A DNA stretch of 55,671 nucleotides from Succinivibrionaceae bacterium (lineage in GTDB: Bacteria; Pseudomonadota; Gammaproteobacteria; Enterobacterales; Succinivibrionaceae), in NCBI GenBank assembly GCA_016284235.1, contig JAEEOK010000131.1, positions 1 to 55,671 on the forward strand. The letters are read 5' to 3'. The number at the start of each line of letters is the position of its first letter. The first letter of the stretch is position 1. The translations under genes and the position numbers were made by a program. The notes beneath the pieces were generated by a model. That model did not search any database, was not told the DNA's origin, and saw only the letters and a list, made by a program, of their open reading frames with translations. Of this stretch, positions 35,217-44,916 are shown in pieces.

Positions 35217-38036
35217 GTGAACAGATTTCTGATTCTTTTGTTTGTTTTTATTTCTGCTTTTCCGTCTCTTGCTTCAGCTGCATCAAAGAGTGACTGGCTT
35301 GTACTTATTTATATGTCGGGAGGCGTGGCTGAATCCTCGGTAGGTAACGCCACAGCCGATATTTCGGAAATCATTGATGCACAGATCGATCCGTCCAGAG
35401 TCCGAGTTGTGATACAGACCGGCGGAGCAAAAAAATGGCATCTCTTTAACATACCTTCAGGTACTGTAGAGCGGTATACCGTGGAACACGGCAAACTGAT
35501 CAATATTGACAGTATTGCAAGTCAGAGCATGGGTGACTACTCGACCTTAAGTGATTTTCTTAAATTTTCAAATTATCACTATGAGGCTGATCATACAATG
35601 CTCATAATCTGGGATCACAGTACCAGCGGTTTTCTTGACGGTGTTGCCAGGGATGAAATCTATAATGATTCCCTTACTCCCAAAGAGCTGAGCAGTGCTC
35701 TTGCCGACGGTGTGTCCGGTCTTAAGGCTAACCAGTATGACATTATTATGGCTGATGCGGACAATATGGCTACAATTGATGCCATCGCAACATTGCAGCC
35801 GTTTACCAGACTGTTCATTGCAAATGAAAAAATAGGACCGTGGCTGGCATGGGACTATACCACATGGCTTTACCGGCTTTCACATGAACAGATTATGTCT
35901 GCTGAAGATCTAGCCCGTATGATGATAGCCTCGTATATGCTTTCATGTTCAGAGAATGATTATGCTGATATCAGCATATCCCTTATTGACATGCTCAATG
36001 CTAAAAATCTATTGCTTGATTACAACAGACTCGGCTGTGCATTAACGTCAAATCTTCAGCGCGGAATTATTACGAAGGCGGAGGTTGACAGAGCTGCTGT
36101 AAATGCTTCGCTTTTCGGCTACGGCATTCTGCAGCGGAATGAAAAAAGGAAGCTTGGTGATCTTGTTGATTTTAAGGAATTCTATACTGCACTGTCTGAG
36201 CATTTTCCTCTTGAGGTATCAAGGCTTGATGAGGATATGAAGAAGGCTGTTAATGTCTTTGCAAGAATTTCCTACACATACGGCAACGGCATCAGCATGT
36301 ACTATCCCCTGAGCAGTGTTCTGTTCAATTCTGAAAAATCCCATGAAATTTTCAGTTCTGTATCCGCAAACGGATATCGCAGTTTTATGCTTCTTTCAAG
36401 TGTGGCCGGAGATAATTTTTTGAATCAGAGGGATCTTTTTGAACTGATCCGTGATTCTGCCAAAAACTACAAGATTGCATATGACAGGGCGGAAAATGTC
36501 TCAACCGGAGATGAATTTGAGAACGATTATCCGTATGTTCATCCGAAGATATCGTCTGATGACATGAAAAATCCTTCATCCCAGACCGCTGACAGCGGAT
36601 CTGGCATTGGTTCCTCCTCATCCGGCTCTGAAGAATCCTCTAATACCGCTGATTTGAAACCTGATGAAAATAAACAGCCCCGGTCTTCAGGATCTGATGG
36701 ATCTTCGTCTTCTTCGGTTTCCGCCGGCGAAAAAACAGATCCTGAGAGAATAAACCCGGAAGGTCTGCAGACCGGCGGTTCCTCTGCAGACGGTCAGAGT
36801 GAAGAATGCGTTTATGAATCCAGGGCGATATCACCGATTTCGAGTATTTTACGCTACGGTTTCATTGAAGAGGATGAGGCAAAGATTCTTCAGGACAAGG
36901 TTGAATTTCTTGATTACGGCAGCAGTGATGACGCCGCCGACACTGAATTTTTGGTAATAGAGAGTACCACCGACGCCTGCGTTATGCCGAAGGATTCGGC
37001 GCTGTTTGAAGGCGGCGATACCGGCAGGAGGACCATAGGCAAGAAGAAACAGCAGCTTAATGAGAAAAAGCGAAGAGAGCTTAATCAGAAATATGCTGTA
37101 AAGGAGATAGACTTTGAGACCTATGCCGGATCCCTTTGCCGTTATGTTGACAAGTCTGCATCATTTGCTGCCGTCACTTTCTGCAACTTTATCAAAAATT
37201 CCGGTCAGAATTATGATATTCCGGATAATTTTAAACTTCCGGTGGTCACCTATGATGACAAATCTACAGGGATTGTGATTGATCCTAAATTCGTAAGAAA
37301 TATAAGTGACGTTAATCTTCAGATTGGAATGATACATTATGCAGATGCGAAAATTCCTGATGATCGGACATATGTTGTAAATCTCGGTACTGATGATCAG
37401 CTCTCATATGACTGGAAGAAGGGGGAGATCAAAGACACGATGAACGGAGCCCTGATTACGATCGACAATCATCTTCTTCCTGCGGTGGTGATAGCATCCA
37501 CGAAGGATTTTGTAAGCTATGCAGCCAAAGTCAGGGTAAATCACCGTGATACTCTGCTGTTCTTTATACATGATCTGCTTTCTAATAACTTCAGGATTGT
37601 ATGCTACTTCCTGGTTGACTATGAATCAGCCCCGCATCTGATGGAGGCTAAATTAAAGTCCGGTGATCTTATTTCCTATACTCTTCCTGTTTATTACCCG
37701 GTTGCCGCAGATGCCGGCAGGGACGGAGGTAAGGATTCGTCAGATTCTTCAGGGGAATACAGCTTTGTCAGCGGTGCAATTTCTGTTCATATTGACTATA
37801 ACAATGAGCAGGGTATAGGTCGCAGAAAGATATTTAAGGATCCGGTATTTTTCAGGTATGAGGCATCCGACAGCCGCGGAAACAGATTTTATTCTGATTA
37901 TCAGCTCGTCCAGTGGAATATTGAGGGTGAAAGACATCCGGCGAAGGATGACGCAAAAGAAATTCTTGAATCCTGGGTGAAATATATGAAATCAGAGGAA
38001 GAAAAGAGAAAAACCGAACAGAATTCAGAAAACTGA
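35217..38036 (+). CDS. Exported clostripain-like (C11) protein lacking the catalytic cysteine
   Basis: From a GTG at 35217 the protein has 939 residues and a clear signal peptide (about 1-22, NRFLILLFVFISAFPSLASA). The open frame extends upstream to 35010, but those residues would place the signal internally. Residues about 25-330 follow the clostripain pattern: IYMSGG, VVIQTGGAKKWHLF, MGDYSTLSDFL, LIIWDHSTSG with the catalytic histidine (His134), and IIMADADNMATID where DACLMA is expected. Asp182 replaces the nucleophilic cysteine, so peptidase activity should be lost. A Ser/Gly-rich linker (about 440-530) leads to a large C-terminal part (about 535-939) that I do not recognise. It has no extra membrane anchor. 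Confidence 0.75.
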   Translation: MNRFLILLFVFISAFPSLASAASKSDWLVLIYMSGGVAESSVGNATADISEIIDAQIDPSRVRVVIQTGGAKKWHLFNIPSGTVERYTVEHGKLINIDSIASQSMGDYSTLSDFLKFSNYHYEADHTMLIIWDHSTSGFLDGVARDEIYNDSLTPKELSSALADGVSGLKANQYDIIMADADNMATIDAIATLQPFTRLFIANEKIGPWLAWDYTTWLYRLSHEQIMSAEDLARMMIASYMLSCSENDYADISISLIDMLNAKNLLLDYNRLGCALTSNLQRGIITKAEVDRAAVNASLFGYGILQRNEKRKLGDLVDFKEFYTALSEHFPLEVSRLDEDMKKAVNVFARISYTYGNGISMYYPLSSVLFNSEKSHEIFSSVSANGYRSFMLLSSVAGDNFLNQRDLFELIRDSAKNYKIAYDRAENVSTGDEFENDYPYVHPKISSDDMKNPSSQTADSGSGIGSSSSGSEESSNTADLKPDENKQPRSSGSDGSSSSSVSAGEKTDPERINPEGLQTGGSSADGQSEECVYESRAISPISSILRYGFIEEDEAKILQDKVEFLDYGSSDDAADTEFLVIESTTDACVMPKDSALFEGGDTGRRTIGKKKQQLNEKKRRELNQKYAVKEIDFETYAGSLCRYVDKSASFAAVTFCNFIKNSGQNYDIPDNFKLPVVTYDDKSTGIVIDPKFVRNISDVNLQIGMIHYADAKIPDDRTYVVNLGTDDQLSYDWKKGEIKDTMNGALITIDNHLLPAVVIASTKDFVSYAAKVRVNHRDTLLFFIHDLLSNNFRIVCYFLVDYESAPHLMEAKLKSGDLISYTLPVYYPVAADAGRDGGKDSSDSSGEYSFVSGAISVHIDYNNEQGIGRRKIFKDPVFFRYEASDSRGNRFYSDYQLVQWNIEGERHPAKDDAKEILESWVKYMKSEEEKRKTEQNSEN

Positions 38037-38219
38037 CAGAATACAGGATATACAGCTCTTCTTTTCAGGCGCTTCCGGCTGAAATCCTGCAGTGCCGTTT
38101 CTGTATTTGTTACTGTTTAGTCAAAGGGGAGCCGGGGGAGTCGGTGCAGGATAAAACGCCTGTATTTGGGTTTTCCTTACCCTGCTGTCTGAAGCTGTAG
38201 CAGAAGATCTGAACGGATG

Positions 38220-38402
38220 TTATTTTTCCGACACGGGAACTTCAAAATGAACCGGAGATGTTCCGCCCACTCTGATTTCCTGGAAGAATGCAATATGACG
38301 GTGCTGACGGGATTTCTGCTTTGATTTTCTTAGGATCACAAGATGACGGTGTCTTGTTGTAGCCGTTCTTTTAAGGGACAGACTCTTGCGGTAAAATCTC
38401 AT
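38220..38402 (-). CDS. Very basic 60-residue protein coupled to the kinase-like gene
   Basis: The ATG lies 2 bases after the stop codon of the kinase-like gene, and an AAGGAG ribosome binding site (38413-38408) sits 5 bases upstream, overlapping that gene's last codons. This is the arrangement of a translationally coupled pair. The peptide is rich in Lys, Arg and His (RTATTRHRHLVILRKSKQKS) and ends in a mixed segment, IRVGGTSPVHFEVPVSEK. It has no cysteine and no membrane segment. RNA binding, or being the kinase substrate, would fit the charge but is speculation. I do not recognise the family. Confidence 0.5.
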   Translation of the reverse strand: MRFYRKSLSLKRTATTRHRHLVILRKSKQKSRQHRHIAFFQEIRVGGTSPVHFEVPVSEK

Positions 38403-38404
38403 TG

Positions 38405-38962
38405 CTACTCCTTGGCGTATTCCTGATGGGACTTAATGTATTCCTGAATTTCAGGAGACTCTTTAGAATAGTATTTTCTTCCCCAGTTGTCAAAGTTCCA
38501 TTTTTCGTCGTACACATTAAGTTCGTAGTCTACGTAAAATATATCACCGTTTTGTACAATGAAGTTTGTCGGGAAGTAGTCTATATTGACATTGTTTCTG
38601 GTGCAGAGCTCCTGCAGCTTCTCCATATACATCATCTGCTCCACTGTAATCTGGCTGTTGATTACCAGATCCATAAGGGTGGGACCGTCAATGTATTCCT
38701 TGAGTATAATTTCCTGCTCGCTGTCAAAATCAATCATCATCGGCATTTTTACACCGATTCGCTTGAGAAAATCATAATGCCTGAGTTCAAGTCCTATTTT
38801 ATCCTCAGGAAAGGTGTAGTAATCGCATTTCTCGTGGTGGATTTTTTTCACGGTAAAGGGGTTCTGCTCTTCGTCCCTTACAAGATACGAGTAACCTCCT
38901 TTTCCTTTTCCCAGAAGCTTCTCGACGGAATACTCGCTGCCGTGAATTTTAAAAATCTGCAT
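38405..38962 (-). CDS. Small protein-kinase-like protein
   Basis: The ATG at 38962 with AAGGTG upstream gives 185 residues; a GTG at 38998 is an alternative. Kinase-fold signatures are a glycine loop GKGKGGYSYLV (about 18-28), the lysine in FTVKKIHHEK, a glutamate in GLELRHYDFL, a hinge-like ILKEYIDGPTL, a catalytic-loop-like NIDYFPTNFIV and a metal-binding-like FYVDYE. The size and loop spacing recall minimal kinases of the Bud32/RIO or lipopolysaccharide-kinase type. The Asp and Asn of the catalytic loop are present, so it may be active. Substrate unknown; the downstream basic peptide is a candidate partner. Confidence 0.65.
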   Translation of the reverse strand: MQIFKIHGSEYSVEKLLGKGKGGYSYLVRDEEQNPFTVKKIHHEKCDYYTFPEDKIGLELRHYDFLKRIGVKMPMMIDFDSEQEIILKEYIDGPTLMDLVINSQITVEQMMYMEKLQELCTRNNVNIDYFPTNFIVQNGDIFYVDYELNVYDEKWNFDNWGRKYYSKESPEIQEYIKSHQEYAKE

Positions 38963-39076
38963 TTGACCCAACACCTTAATAAATGTTATCTTAATCACAT
39001 AATTTTAAGGTGAAACCATGCATTTTGCAACTGCAAAGGTTTATTTATTTGTTTTCTTTTTGTAATCATTCATATC

Positions 39077-40282
39077 ATGACTAAAACTATGTTTGCCCGT
39101 ATAGTTATGATCCTGTGTCTGATATGCGCCATGGGACCTCTCTCTACTGATATGTACCTTCCCTCAATTCCTGCCATAGCGCAGGATCTTGCCACTTCTG
39201 TACCTACCATGCAGCTTACGGTAAGCATTTTTTTTCTCGGGATGGGAATCGGTCAGCTGGTGTACGGCCCCCTTGCCGATGCCTACGGCAGAAAAACGGT
39301 GATCCAGGTTGGTACGGCGATTTTCTTTATAACATCCCTCGGTTCGGTTTTTGTCAGCAGCGTGGAGTTTTTTCTTTTTCTTCGTTTTATGCAGTCTCTC
39401 GGAGCTGCGGCAGGGGTTGTGGTTATCAATGCTGTTATGAGGGATTTGTTTGACGGCCTAGAATTTGTTAAAGCAGTCAGTGTGACCATGCTGACTATCA
39501 ATATAGCACCCCTGGTTGCACCGACGCTTGGAGGTCTTATAGCTCCGCTTGGCTGGAGACTGGTGTTTGTGATACTTACAATCTATGCCTTCAGTCTTTT
39601 TGTGATAGTTAAATTCACTATGAAGGAGACTCTGGCAGAGGAAAACAGACAGTCCATGCAGCCGGGGGTTATTTTTAAAAATTATTTTGAAATTCTGTCT
39701 TCGGGAAAATCACTCGGAGTGATTGTTGCGCAGATGGCAAACGGAGCAGGAATGTTTGCCTTTATCGCCGGTTCTCCTTATGTTTATATGACTATCTACG
39801 GTGTATCATCATCGTATTACGGTATTCTGTTTGCTGCAAACATCATATGCGTTGCTCTTGGCACGTCACTGAATACAAAACTTGTCAAGCATTCCAGTCC
39901 TCTCAGAGTCCTTTTCGGTGCTCTTCTCTTCAGTTTTACAGGTGCACTGCTTCTTGTTATAAGCGCCCATATTCATTTTGAGAGTGTTTTCTCCATCGTG
40001 CTGCCGGTTATCATGTTTATATGTGTGATCGGTATTGTGGGTGCCAATGCGACTACGTATGTTCTCGGCCTTTACAGGGAAAAATCAGGCACGGCATCTG
40101 CTGTGATGGGATCTCTTCGCTTTGCGGGAGGAGCATTTGCGGGATTCGTCCTCAACTCGTTTGATACGGGCAATGCTCTTCCTTTTGCCTATACAATTTT
40201 TGCATGTTCTCTGATTTCTGTTTCATCCTTCTGGATATCAAGAATTTTCTATTCGGGAAAATCTTTGAAGCACAGTAGCTAG
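39077..40282 (+). CDS. Bcr/CflA family multidrug efflux transporter (MFS)
   Basis: This 401-residue protein has twelve hydrophobic segments. The Bcr/CflA signatures are clear: STDMYLPSIPAIAQDL in the first loop and GMGIGQLVYGPLADAYGRKTV (MFS motif A) at about 55-75, then RFMQSLGAAAGVVVINAVMRDL. Proteins of this group export drugs such as bicyclomycin or sulfonamides, or cysteine and dipeptides, using the proton gradient. The substrate cannot be read from sequence. It stands alone, with no regulator beside it. Confidence 0.9.
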   Translation: MTKTMFARIVMILCLICAMGPLSTDMYLPSIPAIAQDLATSVPTMQLTVSIFFLGMGIGQLVYGPLADAYGRKTVIQVGTAIFFITSLGSVFVSSVEFFLFLRFMQSLGAAAGVVVINAVMRDLFDGLEFVKAVSVTMLTINIAPLVAPTLGGLIAPLGWRLVFVILTIYAFSLFVIVKFTMKETLAEENRQSMQPGVIFKNYFEILSSGKSLGVIVAQMANGAGMFAFIAGSPYVYMTIYGVSSSYYGILFAANIICVALGTSLNTKLVKHSSPLRVLFGALLFSFTGALLLVISAHIHFESVFSIVLPVIMFICVIGIVGANATTYVLGLYREKSGTASAVMGSLRFAGGAFAGFVLNSFDTGNALPFAYTIFACSLISVSSFWISRIFYSGKSLKHSS

Positions 40283-40374
40283 GCAGGATATGCATAAAAA
40301 AGGAAACAGCCGGATACAGGGACAGTCATACGGTGCGGCATGAAAGAGGATCCTGAAATATTGAAACAGGAATG

Positions 40375-40977
40375 TCAGTCATTTTCATTCATCTGCTTTT
40401 CAAGAAGCTTGGTTTTGCGGTGCTTTGATTTTTTTATCCCGGCATTGATTAACTGAACTATTGCGGCGCCTTTTGATTTTTTAAGTTTCATGCTGTATTC
40501 ACAAAGAGCGTCTTCAAGAATGGTTTTCCATCTTCTGTTCAGTTTTTCCTCTTCCCTGTGAATAATTTCCATTTCCTCGGCAGATGGTGAAAATTCTTCC
40601 GCCGACACCTTCTGAATATAAGTATACTGCTTGTTCAGCACTATGTTCAGAAAGTAATCCAGTTCATTGTCAATAATTGCATTAAGAATCGAGTCTTTGA
40701 ATTTCTGTCTTTCATTCGGCTCTGATGACTGCAACTCTGCGCCTGATTTTATGCCGCCGGAGTTGTTCATGTCACCGGAATTCTGTTCGCCGGTGCCTGC
40801 GGTGAATTTTGAAATAGCATTGGAACGGCCGTAATTTTTCTTTTTGATGGCACCTATGTAGCCTACAGATTTGTATGTTACATAATGAATGGTGCCGTTT
40901 TCTCTTTTCACCTTCTTTAAAGGTACTGAAACCTCTGAAACATCGCGGCGGTAGTCGTAGGTTATTTTTATTGTCAT
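40375..40977 (-). CDS. Uncharacterised basic protein
   Basis: This 200-residue soluble protein begins MTIKITYDYRRDVSEVSVPL. It has a Gly/Ser/Asn-rich middle (about 60-85), a helical region (about 88-180) and a lysine-rich C-terminus (KKSKHRKTKLLEKQM). It has one cysteine and no signal peptide or membrane segment. The lysine-rich ends suggest nucleic-acid contact. It is convergent with the efflux gene. I do not recognise the family; a phage- or transposon-borne origin is possible but not supported by any visible motif. Confidence 0.55.
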   Translation of the reverse strand: MTIKITYDYRRDVSEVSVPLKKVKRENGTIHYVTYKSVGYIGAIKKKNYGRSNAISKFTAGTGEQNSGDMNNSGGIKSGAELQSSEPNERQKFKDSILNAIIDNELDYFLNIVLNKQYTYIQKVSAEEFSPSAEEMEIIHREEEKLNRRWKTILEDALCEYSMKLKKSKGAAIVQLINAGIKKSKHRKTKLLEKQMNEND

Positions 40978-41567
40978 ACTGGAAAATTCATGAAACTGAT
41001 AAATGCATTGCCTCTTATGATTTTAATTAATGAAAGAGAAAATGACCACAGACTGTGCAGTAATCGTTTCAGAATTTTGAAGTTTGATTGAAGCCAGCGC
41101 AAAATTGCCGCTCGTCTGCGAAGCGAACTGCAGTTTTGCATGTTTGCCATGATACGAAAAGAATTCCTGACTGCCGATCCGGCGTACCGCAGGGCTTCGG
41201 GCGGAAACTCTTTTTATAAACAGAGCTCAGAAATAATGCATTTTAAAATTACATATGAACCGCGGCTGCAGATTGCATTTGAAGCAAATCAATACCCGCA
41301 GAGATTGTGCAGATATGAATATAATTCAGCCGAGATGGTGACCGGTGGCAGAAAAATATCACATTTTTAACCGGACTGAGTGTCAAGACGTGGACTTGGA
41401 CACGAATGACAGAAATTCATGATGGTAAAATGGAGTGCGGTGTTATGGTTTCGGGATCAAAATTTCTTTTGATGTATAACCGCGGTTTTTATTTGATTTG
41501 TCGTTTTTTTTTAATCCGGCATTTGCTTCAATCTGTCACCTTTTTCAACTTTCTGGAGTGAACAGGA
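40978..41567. other. Non-coding gap upstream of the hybrid histidine kinase
   Basis: About 590 bases without a convincing gene. A 76-codon frame at 41140-41370 has no ribosome binding site, and its product resembles nothing I know. TGGTAAAAT at 41423-41431 is an extended -10 element and a likely promoter for the kinase gene, leaving a leader of about 130 bases. The leader contains an AACCGCGGTT palindrome near 41478. Confidence 0.4.
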
Positions 41568-44500
41568 ATGAGATCAAGAGGCTTTCTCAGCTTTACTGTT
41601 TCAGCAGCAGTTGCACTTATTGTCATGGTTATACTGATATTCAGTTCAGCCTACATGGAGCATTTGGCTAAAGAGGATGCGGAGCAGGCTGTCCGTTCAG
41701 TAAGTCTCCTGTTTCTTGATGAACTTGTAGGAAGGCGCGTTGACGTTATTGAAAATAATCTCAATGAGAAGATCAATGTTATCAGTGTTGCCATAAAACT
41801 TATGACTGATAATGATTTAAGTGATAAATCCAATCTGGAAGTCTATCAGAGCAGAATGAAGAAGCTTTTTAAGCTTCAGAAGTTTGCGTTTGTGGACGAG
41901 AGCGGGATTATATATACCTCGGTAGGAACTCAGAACAATATTGATGAATACAGCTTTGATTATAAAACAATATCCGAGCCGGAAATTTCTATTCTTAACC
42001 TGCACAGTGCCGACAAGAAAGTTATCATTGCCGTCCCGGTAGACATCAATTTCCTTAAAACCCGTTTTAAAGTATGTTTCATGGAAATCAATATGGAGGA
42101 TATGCTGTACGGCATTTCCATAGGTGATGATAAGAGCGGTGCAACATACAGCAACATTTATGCGCGAAACGGTGTTTCTCTCAGCAATAAGATTCTCGGT
42201 CATGAATCTGCTAAAAACAATCTGCTTGATGTTCTCAAAACTGTCGAATTCAGAAATGAAAGTTCATACGAACAGCTGTCTGATGATTTCCGCAGAGGCA
42301 GGGAAGGTGTCGTTTCCTTTGTTTATAACGATTTCTATATGACACTGAGTTATCATCCGGTAAAAGGAACTGACTGGATGATGACTTATCTTATCCGTAA
42401 AAATGTGATTGCGGGGGAGATAGGCTCCGTTTCGGATACAATTCTCACCAGGAGTCTGTACCAGTCTCTGATTACCGTGGCGCTGCTTTTCGTCATGTAC
42501 ACTCTCATTATTATGCAGATCCGCAAAAATGCCAGACTTGAGATGGCAAAGGAAAGAGCTGATGTGGAGAATCTTATCAAGCATCAGGAGCTTGAGGAGA
42601 AGCTTCTGCTTCACCAGAAGCTTCTTGAAGAGGAGAAATACCGTAATCAGCAGGATCAGATGATAACCGCCATGGCTTCTGATTATCGCGCTGTTTATTA
42701 TGTAAATCTCGACAGTGATGACGGCGTTTGTTACAGGGCTGATCCGGAGGATACGGCCGGGACGGCGCCCGGTATTCATTTTCCTTTCTCTGAAAGGTTT
42801 TTGTGGTATGCCGACAATGTTGTGGATAAAGAATACCGCCAGGGTTTTAAAGATTTTATTAATCCTGAGAATATACGAAAAGGTCTTGCAGATGAAAAAA
42901 TAATTGCCTACAGATATCTGGCAAAACGTGCAGGCAGAGAATATTACGAAATGATCAGAGTTGCAGACGTTAAGCGTTCTGACGAATTCTGTGCTGAAAG
43001 TTCCGATAATGCGGATAACGGTTCCATTCAGGCGATCGGCCTTGGCTTTACGGTGATAGATTCTGAAATGCGCGCTTCAATGGTTCAGCACAAAACCCTA
43101 CAGGATGCATTATCCGCCGCAGAGACTGCCAATAAGGCCAAGACGTCTTTTCTGTCCAGTATGAGTCATGAAATCCGCACTCCTATGAATGCAATCATCG
43201 GTCTTGGCAGTATTGCTCTGCATCTTCCGGATCTTCAGCCCCAGGTACGCACCTATCTTGAAAAAATAGAATCATCCGCTCATCATCTGCTTAATATCAT
43301 AAACGAAATTCTTGATATGTCCCGTATTGAGTCGGGGCGCATGATTATTAAAAATGAGGAATTCTCATTTTCCCATACCCTTGAGCAGATAAACACAATA
43401 ATAAGCGGTCAGTGCAGCGACAAGGGTCTTGATTATGATTGCCGGATAATAGGAAAACTGGATGATTATTATATCGGTGACGATATGAAACTCCGGCAGA
43501 TTATGATTAATATTCTTGGAAATGCGGTTAAATTCACCCAGAGCGGCGGATCTGTGAATTTTATAATTGAGGAAATAGCCAGATTTGAAGATAAGTCCAC
43601 AATCCGTTTTACAGTCAGTGATACCGGTATAGGAATGAGCAGAGATTTTCTTCCGCGGATTTTTGATTCTTTCAGTCAGGAGGATTCTTCAACCACCAGC
43701 AAATACGGCAGCACAGGTCTTGGCATGTCGATAACAAAGTGTATTGTAGAATTGATGAACGGACAGATTTCTGTAGAAAGTGAAAAAAATGTAGGCACAA
43801 CATTTACAGTAACTCTTACGCTGACTCAGTCTCTTAATCATATTGAAAGCAGCGGTGAAATAGAGATCAATCCTATGGATATGCATGTTCTGGTAGTTGA
43901 TGATGATCCGGTTGCCTGCAAACATGCACAGCTAATTTTAAGTCAGATAGGAATTTCCTGTGATATTGCATCATGCGGCATCGAGGGGGTTGAAAAGGTC
44001 AAGGTTATGCATACCAGACGGCATGATTACAACCTTATCCTGATGGACTGGAAAATGCCGGATATAGACGGCCTTGAAGCAACGAAAAGAATCAGAGCCA
44101 TGGTTGGAGCCGGCATGCCGGTAATTATGCTTACGTCTTATTCCTGGGATGATATTGTATATGAGGCAAAGGAGGCTGGAATAGATACTTTTGTCCCTAA
44201 ACCACTGTTTGCCGCAAGCATTATGGATGAATTTAAGGTAACTCTTAAGAGAAAACAGAATTTAAAGATTCGTAAAAAAGCTGATTTGACTGGCAGACGA
44301 ATTTTGCTGGCAGAGGATGTGGCTGTCAATGCGGAAATAATGAGCATGGTTCTTAGTATGCGGAAAATTGCGGTTGAACATGCTGTTAACGGCCGGATCG
44401 CAGTTGAAATGTTCAAATCTCATGAGTGCGGATATTATGATGCGGTTCTTATGGATATGCGCATGCCTGAGATGGACGGACTTGAAGCCAGCAGACTTAT

Positions 44501-44693
44501 ACGGGCATCGGACAGGCCGGATGCTGTTACGATACCTATAATAGCATTGACGGCAAATGCCTTTGATGATGATGTTCAGCGCAGTATGCAGGCCGGACTT
44601 AATGCTCATTTAAGCAAGCCGGTTGATCCAAAAATTCTGTATGAAACCCTGGAGGAGCTGATAACGGACAGACCGCAGCAAGAATTCAGGTAA
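41568..44693 (+). CDS. Hybrid sensor histidine kinase with two receiver domains
   Basis: This 1041-residue membrane protein has transmembrane segments at about 10-29 and 295-315, enclosing a periplasmic sensor region of about 260 residues. A coiled coil (about 318-365) and a PAS-like segment (about 366-480, ASDYRAVYYVNLDSDDG) follow. The HisKA phospho-acceptor is His534 in SHEIRTPMNAIIG. The ATPase boxes are NAVKFTQSGG, DTGIGMS and GLGMSI. Receiver 1 covers about 770-890 (Asp near 826 in LILMDWKMPDIDG) and receiver 2 about 905-1030 (Asp near 962 in VLMDMRMPEMDG). No histidine phosphotransfer domain or separate regulator lies nearby. Signal unknown. Confidence 0.93.
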   Translation: MRSRGFLSFTVSAAVALIVMVILIFSSAYMEHLAKEDAEQAVRSVSLLFLDELVGRRVDVIENNLNEKINVISVAIKLMTDNDLSDKSNLEVYQSRMKKLFKLQKFAFVDESGIIYTSVGTQNNIDEYSFDYKTISEPEISILNLHSADKKVIIAVPVDINFLKTRFKVCFMEINMEDMLYGISIGDDKSGATYSNIYARNGVSLSNKILGHESAKNNLLDVLKTVEFRNESSYEQLSDDFRRGREGVVSFVYNDFYMTLSYHPVKGTDWMMTYLIRKNVIAGEIGSVSDTILTRSLYQSLITVALLFVMYTLIIMQIRKNARLEMAKERADVENLIKHQELEEKLLLHQKLLEEEKYRNQQDQMITAMASDYRAVYYVNLDSDDGVCYRADPEDTAGTAPGIHFPFSERFLWYADNVVDKEYRQGFKDFINPENIRKGLADEKIIAYRYLAKRAGREYYEMIRVADVKRSDEFCAESSDNADNGSIQAIGLGFTVIDSEMRASMVQHKTLQDALSAAETANKAKTSFLSSMSHEIRTPMNAIIGLGSIALHLPDLQPQVRTYLEKIESSAHHLLNIINEILDMSRIESGRMIIKNEEFSFSHTLEQINTIISGQCSDKGLDYDCRIIGKLDDYYIGDDMKLRQIMINILGNAVKFTQSGGSVNFIIEEIARFEDKSTIRFTVSDTGIGMSRDFLPRIFDSFSQEDSSTTSKYGSTGLGMSITKCIVELMNGQISVESEKNVGTTFTVTLTLTQSLNHIESSGEIEINPMDMHVLVVDDDPVACKHAQLILSQIGISCDIASCGIEGVEKVKVMHTRRHDYNLILMDWKMPDIDGLEATKRIRAMVGAGMPVIMLTSYSWDDIVYEAKEAGIDTFVPKPLFAASIMDEFKVTLKRKQNLKIRKKADLTGRRILLAEDVAVNAEIMSMVLSMRKIAVEHAVNGRIAVEMFKSHECGYYDAVLMDMRMPEMDGLEASRLIRASDRPDAVTIPIIALTANAFDDDVQRSMQAGLNAHLSKPVDPKILYETLEELITDRPQQEFR

Positions 44694-44916
44694 GAAAAAA
44701 TAACAGGGATATGCATCATTTTTTGAAAACGAAACCAATATTGAACACATAAGAACAGGAGGAATCCGGACAGAACAGTTCTGCAGCCTGTCAGACTTTT
44801 CTGCCTGAAATCCGGATCAGTTTGTTCTTTTAATTTTTCGATATTGCAGGTGACCTGCAACTATGTCCGTATGATTTTGATTTACTGTTTTTAGAAGGAA
44901 TTCCCCGGTTTCCCGC

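Noticed and set aside
41140-41370. 76-codon reading frame upstream of the hybrid kinase
   Set aside because: No ribosome binding site and no recognisable product; it lies in a promoter-containing gap.
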